Positions 5,863 to 6,266 of a DNA stretch of 6,266 nt are shown one piece after another. This DNA is from Acidobacteriota bacterium (GTDB taxonomy: Bacteria; Acidobacteriota; Vicinamibacteria; Vicinamibacterales; Vicinamibacteraceae): NCBI GenBank assembly GCA_023418055.1, contig JAEZDP010000421.1:1-6266 (forward strand), in the 5' to 3' direction. The position numbers and the translations under genes are program-made. The notes below the pieces were generated by a model, which was given only the letters and a program-made list of their open reading frames with translations, was not told where the DNA came from and ran no database searches. Positions within the stretch are counted from its first letter, which is position 1; every line of letters starts with the position of its first letter.

Positions 5863-6266
5863 ATGTCCCGCCTCGCCCTCGTCACGTCCTGTGGTGCTGG
5901 CGCCGCGCTGTGGCTCTGTGCGAGTCTCGCGGTCACGTCGCCCATGAAGGGTCCCGCCGTGCGTCAGGGATCGCTGACCGATGTCACCGGCATCGAAGTG
6001 GGGCACGCCGTCATGGACGGGCGGCCCACCGGATGCACCGTCATCCTCACGCGGGCAGGCGCGGTGGCGGGCGTGGACGTCCGCGGTGCCGCACCCGGCA
6101 CCCGAGAGACCGACGTGCTCGACCCGCTCAACTCGGTCTCGACCGTCCACGGCATCGTCCTGTCGGGCGGCAGCGCTTTCGGCCTCGACAGCGCGAGTGG
6201 CGTGATGCGCTACCTCGACGAGCAGGGCATCGGCTTCCGCGTCGGGCGCGCGGCCGTCCCCATCGT
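5863..6266 (+). CDS. P1-family (DmpA/S58) aminopeptidase, N-terminal part
   Basis: 134 complete codons from ATG 5863 run off the right edge. After an N-terminal hydrophobic stretch (about 5-25, LVTSCGAGAALWLCASLAV region) the sequence follows the P1 peptidase family of N-terminal-nucleophile aminopeptidases (DmpA L-aminopeptidase/D-esterase, MEROPS S58). Matching stretches are GSLTDVTGIEVGH (36-48), RPTGCTVIL (54-62), GAVAGVDVRGAAPGTRETD (66-84), LDPLNSV (86-92) and VLSGGSAFGLDSASGVMRYL (99-118). These enzymes cleave themselves to expose a Ser that then hydrolyses N-terminal residues of peptides, amides or esters. That self-cleavage site lies in the C-terminal half and is outside this window, so activity cannot be judged. 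The hydrophobic leader, followed by TSPMKGPAVRQ, suggests export to the periplasm; VTSC (7-10) is too near the N-terminus for a good lipobox. It lies 40 bp after the SGNH-like gene on the same strand, with no obvious functional link. Confidence 0.9.
   Translation, partial: MSRLALVTSCGAGAALWLCASLAVTSPMKGPAVRQGSLTDVTGIEVGHAVMDGRPTGCTVILTRAGAVAGVDVRGAAPGTRETDVLDPLNSVSTVHGIVLSGGSAFGLDSASGVMRYLDEQGIGFRVGRAAVPI

Noticed and set aside
4944..5945. 333-residue minus-strand open frame
   Set aside because: Antisense to the SGNH-like gene; composition is typical of GC-rich shadow frames.

Overview
The window is GC-rich, gene-dense bacterial chromosome. Codon use is strongly GC-biased at third positions, leaders are short or weak, and one gene starts with TTG. 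Together with a GGTCTGACCCC repeat array between two genes, this fits a free-living, soil-type, high-GC Gram-negative bacterium. An Acidobacteriota (Vicinamibacteria-like) or similar lineage is my best guess, but it rests on general resemblance and no marker gene is present to prove it. The long open frames opposite and across the real genes are GC-driven shadows and are not annotated.

Layout from left to right: (1) bases 1-652, minus strand: the N-terminal part of a polytopic membrane protein of unassigned function that runs off the left edge. (2) A 38-bp divergent spacer containing a short palindrome. (3) 691-1584, plus: a ROK-family sugar kinase very like Mak fructokinase. (4) 1585-1691: the convergent junction, holding four direct copies of AGGTCTGACCCC at 27-28 bp spacing. 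The array runs into the 3' end of the next gene. (5) 1613-3352, minus: an exported GHL10/YngK-type glycoside-hydrolase-like protein with a C-terminal carboxypeptidase-regulatory-like beta-sandwich domain and a repeat-encoded tail. (6) 3404-4819, plus: an AlgI-type MBOAT O-acyltransferase, overlapping by 26 bp with (7) 4794-5822, plus: a single-pass, SGNH-hydrolase-like partner. (8) 5863 to the right edge, plus: the N-terminal part of a P1-family (DmpA/S58) peptidase with an apparent export signal.

The clearest functional unit is the MBOAT plus SGNH-like pair. Such pairs move acyl groups, usually acetyl, across the membrane onto an extracytoplasmic glycan or other acceptor. The divergently transcribed exported GHL10 protein could act on a cell-surface or extracellular glycan too, but a shared pathway is inference. 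The kinase, the membrane protein and the peptidase look like independent neighbours. No transposase, CRISPR array, RNA gene or obvious defence system is visible. The least ordinary feature is the repeat array and its invasion of the GHL10 reading frame.
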